A DNA stretch of 64,000 nucleotides from JAABRB01 sp963735025 (GTDB lineage Bacteria; Pseudomonadota; Gammaproteobacteria; Burkholderiales; SG8-39). Positions 35,007 through 44,085 of this stretch are shown here, piece by piece (the stretch's first letter is position 1; each line of letters starts with the position of its first letter). Where the stretch lies: the NCBI GenBank assembly GCA_963735025.1, contig CAVTJG010000009.1, forward strand, positions 1-64,000. Direction: 5' to 3'. Below the pieces are notes generated by a model. That model did no database searches, was not told the DNA's origin, and saw only the letters and a list, made by a program, of their open reading frames with translations. The translations under genes and the position numbers were made by a program.

Positions 35007-35818
35007 ATATCCCCGAAGTCGCCATGTCGACCTCTGCCCGCAGCGAAGCGGCCGGCACCGGCAGCCCCTTCCGCGACGAATGCGGGAATGCCACCGTACC
35101 ACTCGCGGCGCATTGCCTCGCGCAACGACAACCCCTGCTGCATCTGCACCGAGCGCCGGTCGGCACGCACGCATGCTTGTGGAAATCGTGCGATCTCGTG
35201 GGCCATCGCTTCAGCGTGCTCGCGGGACGTCCCGTCCGCGACGACCTGCTCGCAGGCACCGATTCGCAGAGCCTCCTCTGCGGGAACCTTGCGACCGGTG
35301 AGAATGATCTCCATCGCGCGGCCCATACCCACGAGCCGGGGCAACCGCACGGTACCACCGTCGATGAGCGGCACCCCCCAGCGCCGGCAATAAACGCCGA
35401 AATAAGCGGACGCCTCCATCACCCGCACGTCGCACCAAAGCGCCACCTCGAAGCCACCCGCTACGGCGGGTCCGGCGACCGCGGCGATAACCGGCTTGGC
35501 GAGCTCGAGTCGGGTGGGGCCCATCGGTCCGCGCGGCAGCTGCCCGCTCTCCCCGGTGCGCTCGTCGAGCGGGTACGCAATGTCCTCGAGCGGACGCGCT
35601 TCGCCGGTAAGCGTCGCGCCGTACTTGAGGTCCCAGCCCGCGCAGAAGGCGCCGCCTTCGCCCCAAAGCACCGCCACTGCGGCATCAGGGTCGCGATCGA
35701 ATGCGACGAACGCGTCGACCAGCGCTTCAGCACTTGCAGGGTCCATGGCGTTCCGCGCTTCCGGCCGGCTATGAACCACTGTCCAGACGTTCCCGGATTT
35801 CTCGATGCGAACGGTCAT
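35003..35818 (-). CDS. Enoyl-CoA hydratase/isomerase family protein
   Basis: This 271-residue crotonase-fold protein shows the oxyanion-hole texts WGEGGAFCAGWDLKYG and AVAGPAVAGGFEVALWCDVR and the segment YFGVYCRRWGVPLIDGGTVR. The usual Glu of true hydratases is not evident there, so it may be an isomerase or another crotonase type. The ATG at 35818 follows GGGAGGCAGG. It is convergent with, and overlaps, the methyltransferase gene by four bases. It is separated from the catabolic cluster and may act with the CoA ligases further right. Confidence 0.88.
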   Translation of the reverse strand: MTVRIEKSGNVWTVVHSRPEARNAMDPASAEALVDAFVAFDRDPDAAVAVLWGEGGAFCAGWDLKYGATLTGEARPLEDIAYPLDERTGESGQLPRGPMGPTRLELAKPVIAAVAGPAVAGGFEVALWCDVRVMEASAYFGVYCRRWGVPLIDGGTVRLPRLVGMGRAMEIILTGRKVPAEEALRIGACEQVVADGTSREHAEAMAHEIARFPQACVRADRRSVQMQQGLSLREAMRREWYGGIPAFVAEGAAGAGRFAAGRGRHGDFGDI

Positions 35819-35877
35819 GCCTGCCTCCCGTTACGTCAGCTTGATTGAACTCGAAAACATTGCGCGTTCTCGGGTAC

Positions 35878-35926
35878 CCACCCCGCCGCCTCCGGCGGCA
35901 CCCCTCTTTGAGAAGGAGGGGAAAAA
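35878..35926. repeat. Double-hairpin dispersed repeat, copy 2
   Basis: It has the same two-hairpin design as 16731-16778: GCCGCC-TCC-GGCGGC, then CCCCTCTTT-GAG-AAGGAGGGG followed by AAAAA. Only about three bases differ, all within the second hairpin, which keeps most pairing through a G-T pair. It lies between the crotonase start and the 3' end of the methyltransferase at 35945. Confidence 0.8.
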
Positions 35927-35944
35927 GCGGAAGGTCGTCGCTAC

Positions 35945-36805
35945 CTACCGAAAGGTGGGAAACGCACTGGGCTTGTCGCGCAGTGCCCGGAACTGGGTGC
36001 GCGGCGCGCCGCCGCGGGAGACGCTTCCGACGATGCGATCCGGGTACGCTTTGCCGATCATCTGCAGTCGATTCGCGCCTTCGCATGCCCGTATCGCAAT
36101 ACGATCGCCGGACAGCGTCGCTTCCGAAATCGGACATTCCACGTTCCGGTAGCGGACCGTACCGCCGACGTGCTGATACTTCTGCGTGAGATCGAGCTCC
36201 AGCTCGCCGCCAGCGCCCAGGCGGGACTTCCACGGCCCCGCCACGTTCGCCGGGATGACCCACAGATAGATCGTGCTCTTCGGGTGCGCGCCGACTTCCT
36301 TGCCTGGAGCGTCGACTTCCATCTTCGCATCCGGCTCCCAGTCGCCCATGTCCCAGTCGTGCGAGACGACCCGGGCGCCCGGACGCAGCTGCTCGAAGAT
36401 CCGCGGGCGCAGCGAGATGTTGACTTCCGGTAGAAGGTAAAGCGTCAGCACGGTCGCCTGCGAAAGGTCCGTGTCGAAGATGTCCTGCTTTCTGAAACTC
36501 ACGCGATCGGTCACACCGGCCTCGGCAGCCGCCTTGGTCGCTCGGTCGATCAGGGTCTGATCGTACTCGACGCCGAGTCCTTCGGCCCTGTATTGGCGCG
36601 CCGCGGTGATCACGATGCGACCGTCGCCCGAGCCGAGATCCATCACGAAATCGCTGGGGCGCACCTGCGCGAGCTTGAGCATCGCCTCGACCACTGGCTG
36701 CGGGGTCGGCACGAACGGCACCTCTTCGCTCGGGTTCTGCGCCAACGTACCGCCGACGAGCATCACCAGGGCCAGCAGCCCCAACCATTCCCAGCGTCGT
36801 TTCAC
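35945..36805 (-). CDS. Class I SAM methyltransferase with N-terminal export or anchor signal
   Basis: This 286-residue protein begins at GTG with a basic start and a hydrophobic helix (KRRWEWLGLLALVMLVGGTL) ending in AQNP, a good signal peptide or anchor. The rest is a methyltransferase: FVMDLGSGDGRIVITAARQY (SAM motif I), VEYDQTLIDRATKAAAEAGV, QATVLTLYLLPEVNISLRPR and SHDWDMGDWEP. If exported it would lack an obvious SAM supply, so a membrane anchor facing the cytoplasm must be considered. The GTG at 36805 overlaps the stop of the upstream DsbB-like gene (GTGA). A C-terminal beta-rich part of about 120 residues is unassigned. Confidence 0.85.
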   Translation of the reverse strand: MKRRWEWLGLLALVMLVGGTLAQNPSEEVPFVPTPQPVVEAMLKLAQVRPSDFVMDLGSGDGRIVITAARQYRAEGLGVEYDQTLIDRATKAAAEAGVTDRVSFRKQDIFDTDLSQATVLTLYLLPEVNISLRPRIFEQLRPGARVVSHDWDMGDWEPDAKMEVDAPGKEVGAHPKSTIYLWVIPANVAGPWKSRLGAGGELELDLTQKYQHVGGTVRYRNVECPISEATLSGDRIAIRACEGANRLQMIGKAYPDRIVGSVSRGGAPRTQFRALRDKPSAFPTFR

Positions 36806-37341
36806 TTGCGCAAGAGCTCGTAGCCGGATGGTGCGTCGATGCAGCTTTCGAAGCCGCACTGGAGCAACGCGGAAACGGTGTGCGCCAGGGTCACCAGGAC
36901 GAAGAGCCAGCCGGCCGCCTGCGCGGCGCTGCTCGGCCGGGTGTCGCGGACTCCCTCGAAGAACTGCCCCTCCATGAAGAGCAGTGCGGTGGCGAAGACC
37001 ATCGCCACGCAGAATCCGGCGAACGCCCAGGTATAGAAGTGCCACTCGAAGATCGCCGAGCCCATGCCGCCTGCGGTCACGATGAAGCCGAGCATCTGGC
37101 GCCCTGCGATCCACGCGCCGAGGAGCGCGCTCGCAAGGATGACGCCGAAGTGCGACTCGGATGCCCCGAAGCGCACGTTCAAGAGCATGCCCAGGCCCAC
37201 GCCCACCAGTGCAGCGCGCTGCAGCAGTCCGAGCGCGCCCGGAAACTCGCCGCGCATGAACTCCCAGTACAGCACGAAGAGCAGGACTGCGCACACGACG
37301 AGAAGTGCCAGGGAATTGAGCGCGCGGGAGAGGCCGGCCAT
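36802..37341 (-). CDS. DsbB-like four-helix membrane protein lacking the CxxC motif
   Basis: This 179-residue protein has four or five hydrophobic helices and the DsbB family pattern: helix 1, EFPGALGLLQRAALVGVGLG, a short loop, ARQ-type text (GAWIAGRQMLGFIV), the periplasmic loop, HFYTWAFAGFCVAMVFATAL. In DsbB relatives the text after helix 1 reads PCPLCLLQR; here both cysteines are glycine (codons GGC and GGA), so the quinone-linked disulfide cannot form there. Two cysteines near the end (CGFESC) are not in the usual place. It is expected not to be a normal disulfide generator. Overlaps the methyltransferase start by 4 bp. Confidence 0.7.
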   Translation of the reverse strand: MAGLSRALNSLALLVVCAVLLFVLYWEFMRGEFPGALGLLQRAALVGVGLGMLLNVRFGASESHFGVILASALLGAWIAGRQMLGFIVTAGGMGSAIFEWHFYTWAFAGFCVAMVFATALLFMEGQFFEGVRDTRPSSAAQAAGWLFVLVTLAHTVSALLQCGFESCIDAPSGYELLRK

Positions 37342-37349
37342 GGGTTGCT

Positions 37350-37505
37350 CTAGAGGGCGATATTCAGCATGTCGAACGGATATTGCCCGAACGCGAAGAG
37401 CGTGGCCGCGAAAGCGACGAACCAGACCCAGATCGAGATTCTGCGCAATCCGACCATCGCGACGAGCGCCGCGATGACCAGCAATAGGAAAGGAACCACC
37501 ATCAT
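37350..37505 (-). CDS. DUF5993-like small membrane protein
   Basis: This 51-residue protein reads MMVVPFLLLVIAALVAMVGL, RRISIWVWFVAFAATLFAFG and QYPFDMLNIAL: two hydrophobic helices joined by a basic turn, ending in a short polar tail with LNI. This matches the DUF5993 group, tiny proteins often encoded beside DsbB-like genes. The ATG at 37505 (or 37502) has GGGGGGAAG about six bases upstream. It ends 8 bp before the DsbB-like gene, so the two are one transcription unit. Confidence 0.75.
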   Translation of the reverse strand: MMVVPFLLLVIAALVAMVGLRRISIWVWFVAFAATLFAFGQYPFDMLNIAL

Positions 37506-37541
37506 AAACTCTTCCCCCCGAGCCGATCCCCGGCCGCGCCT

Positions 37542-38792
37542 TCAGTCATATTTCCGGATGTCATCGATGACCTTGCCGTCGTTCGGGAGCTCGCCAGGCT
37601 TCATGATCGCGACTTCTCCGCGCAGCTTGGTCACGTCGCGAATGCTCTCGGCAACGGCCTTTACCAGGGCCTCGCCTCCCTCGAGCACCTCGCAGCGTAA
37701 CGTCATCCGGTCCTGGCCGCCAGCCTGATCAACGACCAGCCGCGCTTTCAAGATCTCCCGATGTCGGCCGACCACCTCGGCCACCTGGGAAGGCGTCACG
37801 AACATCGCCTTCACCTTGGTGGTCTGGTCGGCACGCCCCATCCAGCCCTTGATTCGCACGTTGGTGCGCCCGCACGGACTCGCTTCCGGCAGCACCGCCG
37901 AGAGATCACCGGTGCCGAACCGGATGAGCGGATAGTCGGGATTGAAGCTCGTCACGACGACTTCGCCGACGTCACCGGCGGAAACCGGATCCCCGGTGCC
38001 GGGGCGCACGATCTCGATGACGATTCCCTCGTCGGCAATCATGCCGGGAACCACGGTACCATCCGGCATCAGTGTCTCGTACGCGATGAGGCCAAGATCC
38101 GCCGTCGCATAGCACTGGGCGACGATCATGCCGCGCGCACGCATGGCCTCGCGCAGCGCGGGCGGAAGATACTCGGCACCGACCATCGCCTTTTTCAGGC
38201 AGCCGATGTCGACTTTCGAATCGTCGGCTTTTTCCATGATCAGCTTGAGGAACGACGGCGTGCCGATGTACGCGTTGGCGCCGAGGTCGGCAACGGTCGC
38301 GACCTGCATCTCGGTCTGCCCCACGCCCGTCGGAACTACCGTGCAACCCAGCGCAAGTGCACCGCTCTCCAGCATCGACCCCGCCGGCGTGAAATGATAA
38401 GCGAAGGTGTTCACGACGATGTCGCCGGCGCGGAATCCTGCCGCGTGCAGCGCACGCGCGGTACGCCACCAGTCCGTGCCGTGGCCCTCCGGGTCGTAGA
38501 TCTGGCCGGGCGAAACGAAGATCTTCGCGAGCTTGCCGACGGGCGTGGCGTTCAAGCCGCCGAGCGGCCGATCACCGCGCTGCAGATCCTTCAGATCCGA
38601 CTTGCGGGTCACGGGCAGACTGGCGAGCGCTTCACGCGAAGTGACGGCGGCCGGATCGACGTCCTTCAGGATCCGGGCGAACCCAGGAGCGTTTGCCTTG
38701 GCGTGCGCTACGTGCTTTGGCAGCGCGGCGAGCATCGCCTGCTCGCGCTCGCTCGGGTCGCGCGATTCCAGCTTGTCGAAATAGTCAGTCAT
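37542..38792 (-). CDS. PaaK-like phenylacetate-CoA ligase family enzyme
   Basis: This 416-residue member of the adenylate-forming family is closest in layout to phenylacetate-CoA ligases. It has SLPVTRKSDLKDLQRGDRPL, KIFVSPGQIYDPEGHG (in the place of the usual SSGTTG-type phosphate loop), QCYATADLGLIAYE, PLIRFGTGDLSAVLPE and GWMGRADQTTKVKAMFVTPS. It should form an aryl- or acyl-CoA from acid, ATP and CoA. The phosphate loop is atypical, so activity is an inference. Its start overlaps the LivF stop by 8 bp, placing it in the transporter operon. Confidence 0.88.
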   Translation of the reverse strand: MTDYFDKLESRDPSEREQAMLAALPKHVAHAKANAPGFARILKDVDPAAVTSREALASLPVTRKSDLKDLQRGDRPLGGLNATPVGKLAKIFVSPGQIYDPEGHGTDWWRTARALHAAGFRAGDIVVNTFAYHFTPAGSMLESGALALGCTVVPTGVGQTEMQVATVADLGANAYIGTPSFLKLIMEKADDSKVDIGCLKKAMVGAEYLPPALREAMRARGMIVAQCYATADLGLIAYETLMPDGTVVPGMIADEGIVIEIVRPGTGDPVSAGDVGEVVVTSFNPDYPLIRFGTGDLSAVLPEASPCGRTNVRIKGWMGRADQTTKVKAMFVTPSQVAEVVGRHREILKARLVVDQAGGQDRMTLRCEVLEGGEALVKAVAESIRDVTKLRGEVAIMKPGELPNDGKVIDDIRKYD

Positions 38793-39678
38793 TGCCGCGC
38801 GACACGAGGTGATGGGGGCTGACCACCGCCCCGCCCTTCAAAGCCAGCGCTTGCGCCGGCGATAGAACTTCGTATCGCGGAAATTCTTGCGCTCCCGCAG
38901 CGGAAAGGCCGAGGTAGAACTCCTTCACATCCTCGTTCTCCGCCAGATCGCTTGCGACACCGTCCATCACTACGCGGCCGTTCTCGAGGATGTAGCCGTA
39001 GTTGGCATACCTGAGCGCAATATTCGTGTTCTGCTCGGCGAGCAGGATCGACACGCCCTCTTTTGCGTTGAGCGTCTGCACGATGCCGAAGATCTCTTCC
39101 ACGAGCTGCGGGGCGAGACCCATCGACGGCTCGTCGAGAAGGATCATCTTCGGGCGCGCCATCAGCGCGCGGCCGATCGCGGTCATCTGCTGCTCGCCCC
39201 CGGAGGTATAGCCGGCAAGCGAGCCACGCCGCTCCTTCAGGCGCGGAAAATACTTGTAGACGAGCTCGAGATCGTCGCGCAGCCGCGCGCGCCCGACCTT
39301 GCGCGTGAAGGCCCCGGTGAGCAGATTCTCCTCGACCGTGAGGTGCTGGAAGCAATGCCGCCCCTCCATCACCTGGCACACGCCGAGCCGCACCAGATCG
39401 TTCGGCGTGAGATGGTCGATGCGACGTCCGTCGAACTCGATCGAGCCCTTGGTGACGTCGCCGCGCTCGGCGCGCAGCAGATTGGAGATCGCCTTGAGGG
39501 TCGTGGTCTTGCCGGCGCCGTTCGCGCCGAGCAGCGCCACGATCTGGCCCTTGTCCACCTTGAGCGAGACCCCCTTGAGGACCAGGATCACGTGGTCGTA
39601 GATGACCTCGACGTTGCTGACCGACAGATAGGTCTGCGAGGTCTGCTGCGCGGCAGGGGGCGGAGCTAAGGCGGACAT
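38785..39678 (-). CDS. livF: LIV-type ABC transporter ATP-binding protein LivF
   Basis: This 297-residue ATPase has Walker A GANGAGKTT, the Q-loop region ICQVMEGRHCFQHLTVEEN-like text, the ABC signature YTSGGEQQ and Walker B MILLDEPSMGLAP. The text MEGRHCFQHLTVEENLLTGA is typical of LivF. It carries a C-terminal extension (AAGAQEFPRYEVLSPAQALA) beyond the usual end near 240 residues. The ATG at 39678 starts the family N-terminus (about 20 residues before SVSNVEVIY). It pairs with LivG (43286-44074) to drive the importer. Confidence 0.93.
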   Translation of the reverse strand: MSALAPPPAAQQTSQTYLSVSNVEVIYDHVILVLKGVSLKVDKGQIVALLGANGAGKTTTLKAISNLLRAERGDVTKGSIEFDGRRIDHLTPNDLVRLGVCQVMEGRHCFQHLTVEENLLTGAFTRKVGRARLRDDLELVYKYFPRLKERRGSLAGYTSGGEQQMTAIGRALMARPKMILLDEPSMGLAPQLVEEIFGIVQTLNAKEGVSILLAEQNTNIALRYANYGYILENGRVVMDGVASDLAENEDVKEFYLGLSAAGAQEFPRYEVLSPAQALALKGGAVVSPHHLVSRGND

Positions 39679-39718
39679 GGAGTGGTCAGGAGTCGGTGAT
39701 TCGGCAGAGCCATCGAAC

Positions 39719-39742
39719 AAGCCCCCTCCGGGGAGGGGGCTT
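39719..39742. repeat. Perfect intercistronic hairpin between binding protein and livF
   Basis: An 11-bp perfect stem (AAGCCCCCTCC with GGAGGGGGCTT) and a 2-base gap lie in the 116 bp between the binding-protein stop and the livF start. There is no T-run on either side. Such structures after a binding-protein gene often protect its mRNA 3' end or limit read-through, giving more binding protein than membrane subunits. Confidence 0.75.
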
Positions 39743-39794
39743 GGGCAATGCTCTCGACGCGACGCGGGGCGTGTGACCCCGCGACCGGCCGGAC

Positions 39795-41161
39795 CTAGTT
39801 CGCGTCGGTGCAGTTGGCCCGCGGAGTGATGCCCTTGTCCTTGGCATACTTCGCCGCGCCTTCCTCCATCTTCGCGCGCACCAGCTTCTGGTCCTCGGGT
39901 GTGGGGGCGACCCAGTTCGTAGTTAGTATGTTCCACTTACTGCCGTCCCACTGCTGGAACTTCACGAGCCCCGAACCCTCGTGGTTGTTGCAGCTGGTCG
40001 TGGTCGGCGGCATGAAGCCGGCCAGGCCGAGCTGCTTCAGACGCTTGTCGTCCAGGTTGAGGTGCTCGAGGCCCCATGCAACCTGCTCGCCGGTGATGGG
40101 CTTGCCCTTGCCGAAATGCTCCTGGGCAACCTTGATTGCCTCGACGCTGACCGCGGCAAGCACGACGCCGCGGTTGTAGTAGATCGAACCGACGCGGGAC
40201 TTGTCCTCCATCTCGCCTTCGCCCTTGGCGTAGACGTACTTGAGGATGTCCTGGATCGCGGGATAGTTGGTGCCCGGGGCATTGAAGCCGGCGGCCATAT
40301 AGCCCTTGGCCGCGCTACCCGCCGGAATCACGTCCTCTTCCGCACCCGACCACCACACGCCGAGAATCTTGTTGGCCGGGAACCCGGTCTTCTGAGCGGC
40401 CTTCAAGGCGGTCGGATTCATGACCCCCCAGCCCCACAGGATCACCCAGTCGGGCCGAATCTGGCGGATCTGCAGCCACTGCGACTGCTGCTCGTTGCCG
40501 GGGTGCGGAACCGCGATCGTGGTGAGCTGATAGCCATACTTCTTGGCGAGATCGGTCAGAACCGGGATGGGCTCCTTGCCGTAGGCCGACTCGTGGTAGA
40601 GGAGCACGATCTTCTTGCCCTTCAGCTTCGCGAGCCCGCCTTCCTTCTGTCCGAGGAAGTTGATCATCGCCGCGGCCTGGCTCCAGTACGTTGTCATGAG
40701 CGGGAAGACGTACGGGAAGACGCTGCCGATCGGTCGCGTCCGCGCGGCCGTAGCCGAGCGAGACGATCGGAATCTTGTCGGCGGTGCCCTTGTCGATCAG
40801 CGAGTAGGTGATCCCGGTCGACAGCGGATGGATCAGTCGACGCGCCGGTCGGGCCCTTGTTCTTCAACCGCTCGTAGCACTCGACTCCGCGCGCATTGTT
40901 GTACTCGGTCTCGCATTTCTCGAACGTGAGCTTCACGCCGTTCACGCCGCCGTCGCGCGCATCGATCATCTTCAAGTAGTCGATGAAGCCGCCGGCAATA
41001 CCCGAGCCGCCGGCTGCATACGGGCCCACCCAGTAGAACATGGCGGGAATGAACTGCTCTTTTGCCTGGCCGTGCGCCAGGCCCGAGCCGAGCGCGATGG
41101 CGGCTGCGCCGAGCAGCGCTGCGGCCGGCCGGAAAATGCTGCGTGCAGTGCTGAATTGCAT
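39795..41161 (-). CDS. LIV-type ABC transporter substrate-binding protein, two frameshifts
   Basis: A signal peptide (MQFSTARSIFRPAAALLGAA..., cleavage near AHGQA) starts at the ATG at 41161, which follows AGAGGAGAGAG. The mature text FYWVGPYAAGGSGIAGGFID and KCETEYNNARGVECYERLKN matches the orphan protein at 16859-18205. Near 40835 the frame changes and returns near 40735, leaving about 30 residues readable only in another frame; after that the C-terminal 300 residues are clean (IVLLYHESAYGKEPIPVLTD to the stop). It should bind an amphipathic or aromatic acid for the LivFGHM importer. Confidence 0.9.
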
Positions 41162-41281
41162 ATCTCTCTCCTCTGTGACGCGGTGGGAAAACCCCCTGTT
41201 TTCATTGCTTGTTCTGACTAATCCGGGGGTTAGTGCGGGCAGTCTACCCCATTCGTGGAACGAACTCAAAACACCTCCGAA

Positions 41282-42360
41282 TCAGTGCGGGAACGGCCAG
41301 AGCCGCAGCTTTTCCTTGGCGATCTGCCATAGCCGTGCGAGCCCGAGCGGCTCCACGGCCAGGAAAAAGATGATCAGGCCGCCGAAGATGATCAGCTCCA
41401 GATTTGAAGACATGCCCGATGGCAGGTCGAGGCCGATCGCGTTTGCGAACGGCTCCGCGAAGCGGTTCAGCATGATGGGGAACAGCACGATGAACGCGGC
41501 GCCCAGGAAGGATCCGAGCACCGACCCGATTCCGCCGATGATGATCATGAAGAGGATCCGGAACGACAGGTCCAGATTGAAGCCGTCCGGCTCGACGGTG
41601 CCGAGGTAGGCGAACGCATAGAGCGCGCCGGCCACGCCGCAGTAGAACGAGCTCACCGCGAATGCCAGCAGCTTGGTCCGCATGACCGGGATGCCGATCA
41701 CCGCGGCGGCCACATCGAAGTCGCGCACCGCCATCCACGCCCGCCCGGTTTCGCTCCGCACCATGTTCTTCGCGGCTAGCGCCAGGAGTGCCACGATCGC
41801 CAGCACGAGCAGGTACTTGCTCTCGGCGCGTCACAAAATAGTAGCCGAAGATCTCGATGCGCTGCGACGTGATCACCCCGGAGGCGCTGTAGTTCGAGAA
41901 CCAGTTGACATGCGTGAGCGCCCAGACCACGAAGAACTGCGCGGCGAGCGTCGCGACCGCGAGGTAGAACCCCTTGATGCGCAGGCTCGGCAGCCCGAAC
42001 AGAATGCCCACCAGCGCCGCGCAGATCCCCGCCAGTGCAAAGCTGCCGAGTATGGGCATCCATGGGAGCGCGCAACTCGAAGTTGTAGGCAGCGAACGCG
42101 CCGACCGCCATGAAGGCCGCGGTGCCGAGCGAGAGCTGGCCTGCATAGCCGGTGAGGATGTTGAGGCCGAGCGCGGCGAGCGAGAAGATCAGGAACGGGG
42201 TCAGGATCGCCTCGAGCCAGTACTCGGTGGCAATAGCCGGGACCACGATGAACGCCACGAGAAGCGTGGCGGCCACGGCGACCCGATCCTGCAGCAGCGG
42301 GAAAATCTGCTGATCGGCCGCGTAGCTGGTCTTGAACTGCCCGGTTTCGCGATAGAGCAT
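41282..42360 (-). CDS. livM: LIV-type ABC transporter permease LivM, two frameshifts
   Basis: This is the inner-membrane permease with about ten helices. The N-terminal part reads TEYWLEAILTPFLIFSLAAL and NILTGYAGQLSLGTAAFMAV; after a frame change near 42065 it continues with LFGLPSLRIKGFYLAVATLA (the permease EAA-like loop), and after another near 41825 with SETGRAWMAVRDFDVAAAVI and SSFYCGVAGALYAFAYLGTV. The order and content are those of LivM; the total reconstructed length of about 359 residues is normal. The ATG at 42360 is 12 bp downstream of the livH stop. The indels are probably sequence errors. Confidence 0.88.
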
Positions 42361-42371
42361 GGTCTGTATGC

Positions 42372-43266
42372 TTAGACTCGTTCGATGATCTTCTCGCCGA
42401 ACAGTCCCTGCGGTCGCACCAGCAGGAAGAGCAGCGCGATGACGTAGGCGAACCACCCCTCGATGCCGCCGCCGACATAGGGCCCCAGGAACACTTCGGC
42501 AAGCTTCTCCGAGGCGCCGATGATCAGGCCGCCGACGATCGCCCCGGCGATCGATTCGAACCCGCCGAGGATCAGCACGGGCAGCGCCTTGAGCGCCACG
42601 AACGTGAGCGCGAACTGCACGCCGTTGCGCGCCCCCCAGAGCAGGCCCGCGACCAGCGCGACGAATCCCGCGACCGCCCAGACGATCGCCCAGATCTGCT
42701 TGAGCGGGATGCCGACGGCGAGCGCGGCCTGGTGATCGTCCGCGACGGCGCGCAGCGCGCGCCCGATGCGCGTCTTGTTGAAGAACAGGGCCAGCGCCGA
42801 CACGAGCACGGCGCAGATGAGCGCCGCGATGAGGTCGAACTGGCTGATGAGCATCCCGGTCTTGTCCATGAGCGCCTCGATGGGCGTGTCCGGAATGCCG
42901 ATATCGAGCGCGTGCACCTGAGCGCCCCACATAGCCTGGGCGAGACCCTCGATGAAGAAGCTGAGACCGATCGTCGCCATGAAAAGCGTGATCTGCGGCT
43001 GGTTCACCAGCGGTCGCAGCACGATGCGCTCGGTGGCGATGCCAATGAGGATCATCACCATCAGGCAGAGACCGATGGCGAGCCAAAGCGGCGCGCCCTT
43101 CTCGATGAAGCCCACGACCGTCAGCGCCGCGAAGAACACCATCGACGCCCTGGGCGAAGTTGAAAACCCCGGAGGCCTTGTAGATCAGCACGAAGCCGAG
43201 CGCGACGAGCGAGTACATGACGCCCGCCAGCAATCCGCCGATCAGGACCTCGAAGAAGAATTGCAT
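42372..43266 (-). CDS. livH: LIV-type ABC transporter permease LivH, one frameshift
   Basis: The N-terminus (FFFEVLIGGLLAGVMYSLVA, LIYKASGVFNFAQG) reads from the ATG at 43266 and then needs a one-base frame change near 43147 to reach the body: VLRPLVNQPQITLFMATIGL, ALRAVADDHQAALAVGIPLK (permease loop) and VLILGGFESIAGAIVGGLII. It forms the translocation pore with LivM. Reconstructed length is about 297 residues, as usual. It is 19 bp downstream of livG and 11 bp upstream of livM. Confidence 0.9.
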
Positions 43267-43285
43267 CGTGGCTCCGCGTCCGGTT

Positions 43286-44074
43286 CTAGTGTGCGACGCC
43301 GAGATAGGCGTCGATGACCTTCTTGTCGGCGCGCACCACGTCGGGCGTGCCGTCCGCGATCTTCTGGCCGTAGTCGAGCACCACCACCCGGTCGGAGATG
43401 TCCATGACGACCCCCATGTCGTGCTCGATGAGCACGATCGTCGTGCCGAACTGGTCGTTCACGTCGAGGACGTAGCGGCACATGTCCTGCTTCTCCTCGA
43501 GGTTCATGCCCGCCATCGGCTCGTCGAGCAGCAGCACTTCGGGCTCGGCCGCGAGCGCCCGTGCGAGCTCGACGCGCTTCTGGAGCCCATAGGGCAGCCG
43601 TCCGACCGGCGTCTTGCGGATGTGCTGGATCTCGAGGAAGTCGATCACCTCCTCCACCTTGCGCCGGTTCTCGATCTCGTCGCGGCGTGCCGGGCCCCAC
43701 CAGAGCGCCTGCTGCAGGAAGTTGGTCTTCATCTTCTGGTTGCGACCGGTCATGATGTTGTCGAGGACCGTCATGCCGCGGAAGAGCGCGATGTTCTGGA
43801 ACGTGCGCGCGATGCCCTGTGCGGCGGCCGCGTGGCTGTTCATGTCGTGGCGGCGAACGCCCTTGAAGGTGACGGAACCCTGCTGCGGGTGATACACGCC
43901 GTTGATCACGTTCAGCATCGAGCTCTTGCCCGCCCCGTTCGGGCCGATGATCGCGCGAACCTCGTGCTTGCGGACGTCGAACGAGACGTCCTGCAATGCC
44001 TTCACACCGCCGAACGAGAGCGAGACATTCTCGACGACCAGCACCGGCTGGCCGATTTCGCGTACGCTTTCCAT
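43286..44074 (-). CDS. livG: LIV-type ABC transporter ATP-binding protein LivG
   Basis: This 262-residue ATPase has Walker A GPNGAGKSS, the Q-loop GIARTFQNIALFRGMTVLDN typical of LivG, the signature-position text LPYGLQKRVELARALAAEPE, and Walker B VLLLDEPMAGMNLEEKQDM. The signature reads YGLQKR, the form often found in LivG of aromatic-acid and acyl transporters. The ATG at 44074 is 11 bp after the acyl-CoA synthetase stop. An in-frame region upstream of it is not family-like. Confidence 0.93.
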   Translation of the reverse strand: MESVREIGQPVLVVENVSLSFGGVKALQDVSFDVRKHEVRAIIGPNGAGKSSMLNVINGVYHPQQGSVTFKGVRRHDMNSHAAAAQGIARTFQNIALFRGMTVLDNIMTGRNQKMKTNFLQQALWWGPARRDEIENRRKVEEVIDFLEIQHIRKTPVGRLPYGLQKRVELARALAAEPEVLLLDEPMAGMNLEEKQDMCRYVLDVNDQFGTTIVLIEHDMGVVMDISDRVVVLDYGQKIADGTPDVVRADKKVIDAYLGVAH

Positions 44075-44085
44075 CGGGTCGGGCG

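Noticed and set aside
35945..37294. A 449-codon open frame extending the methyltransferase upstream
   Set aside because: The extra part is the DsbB-like gene read out of frame. The GTG at 36805, overlapping the previous stop, gives a proper N-terminus.
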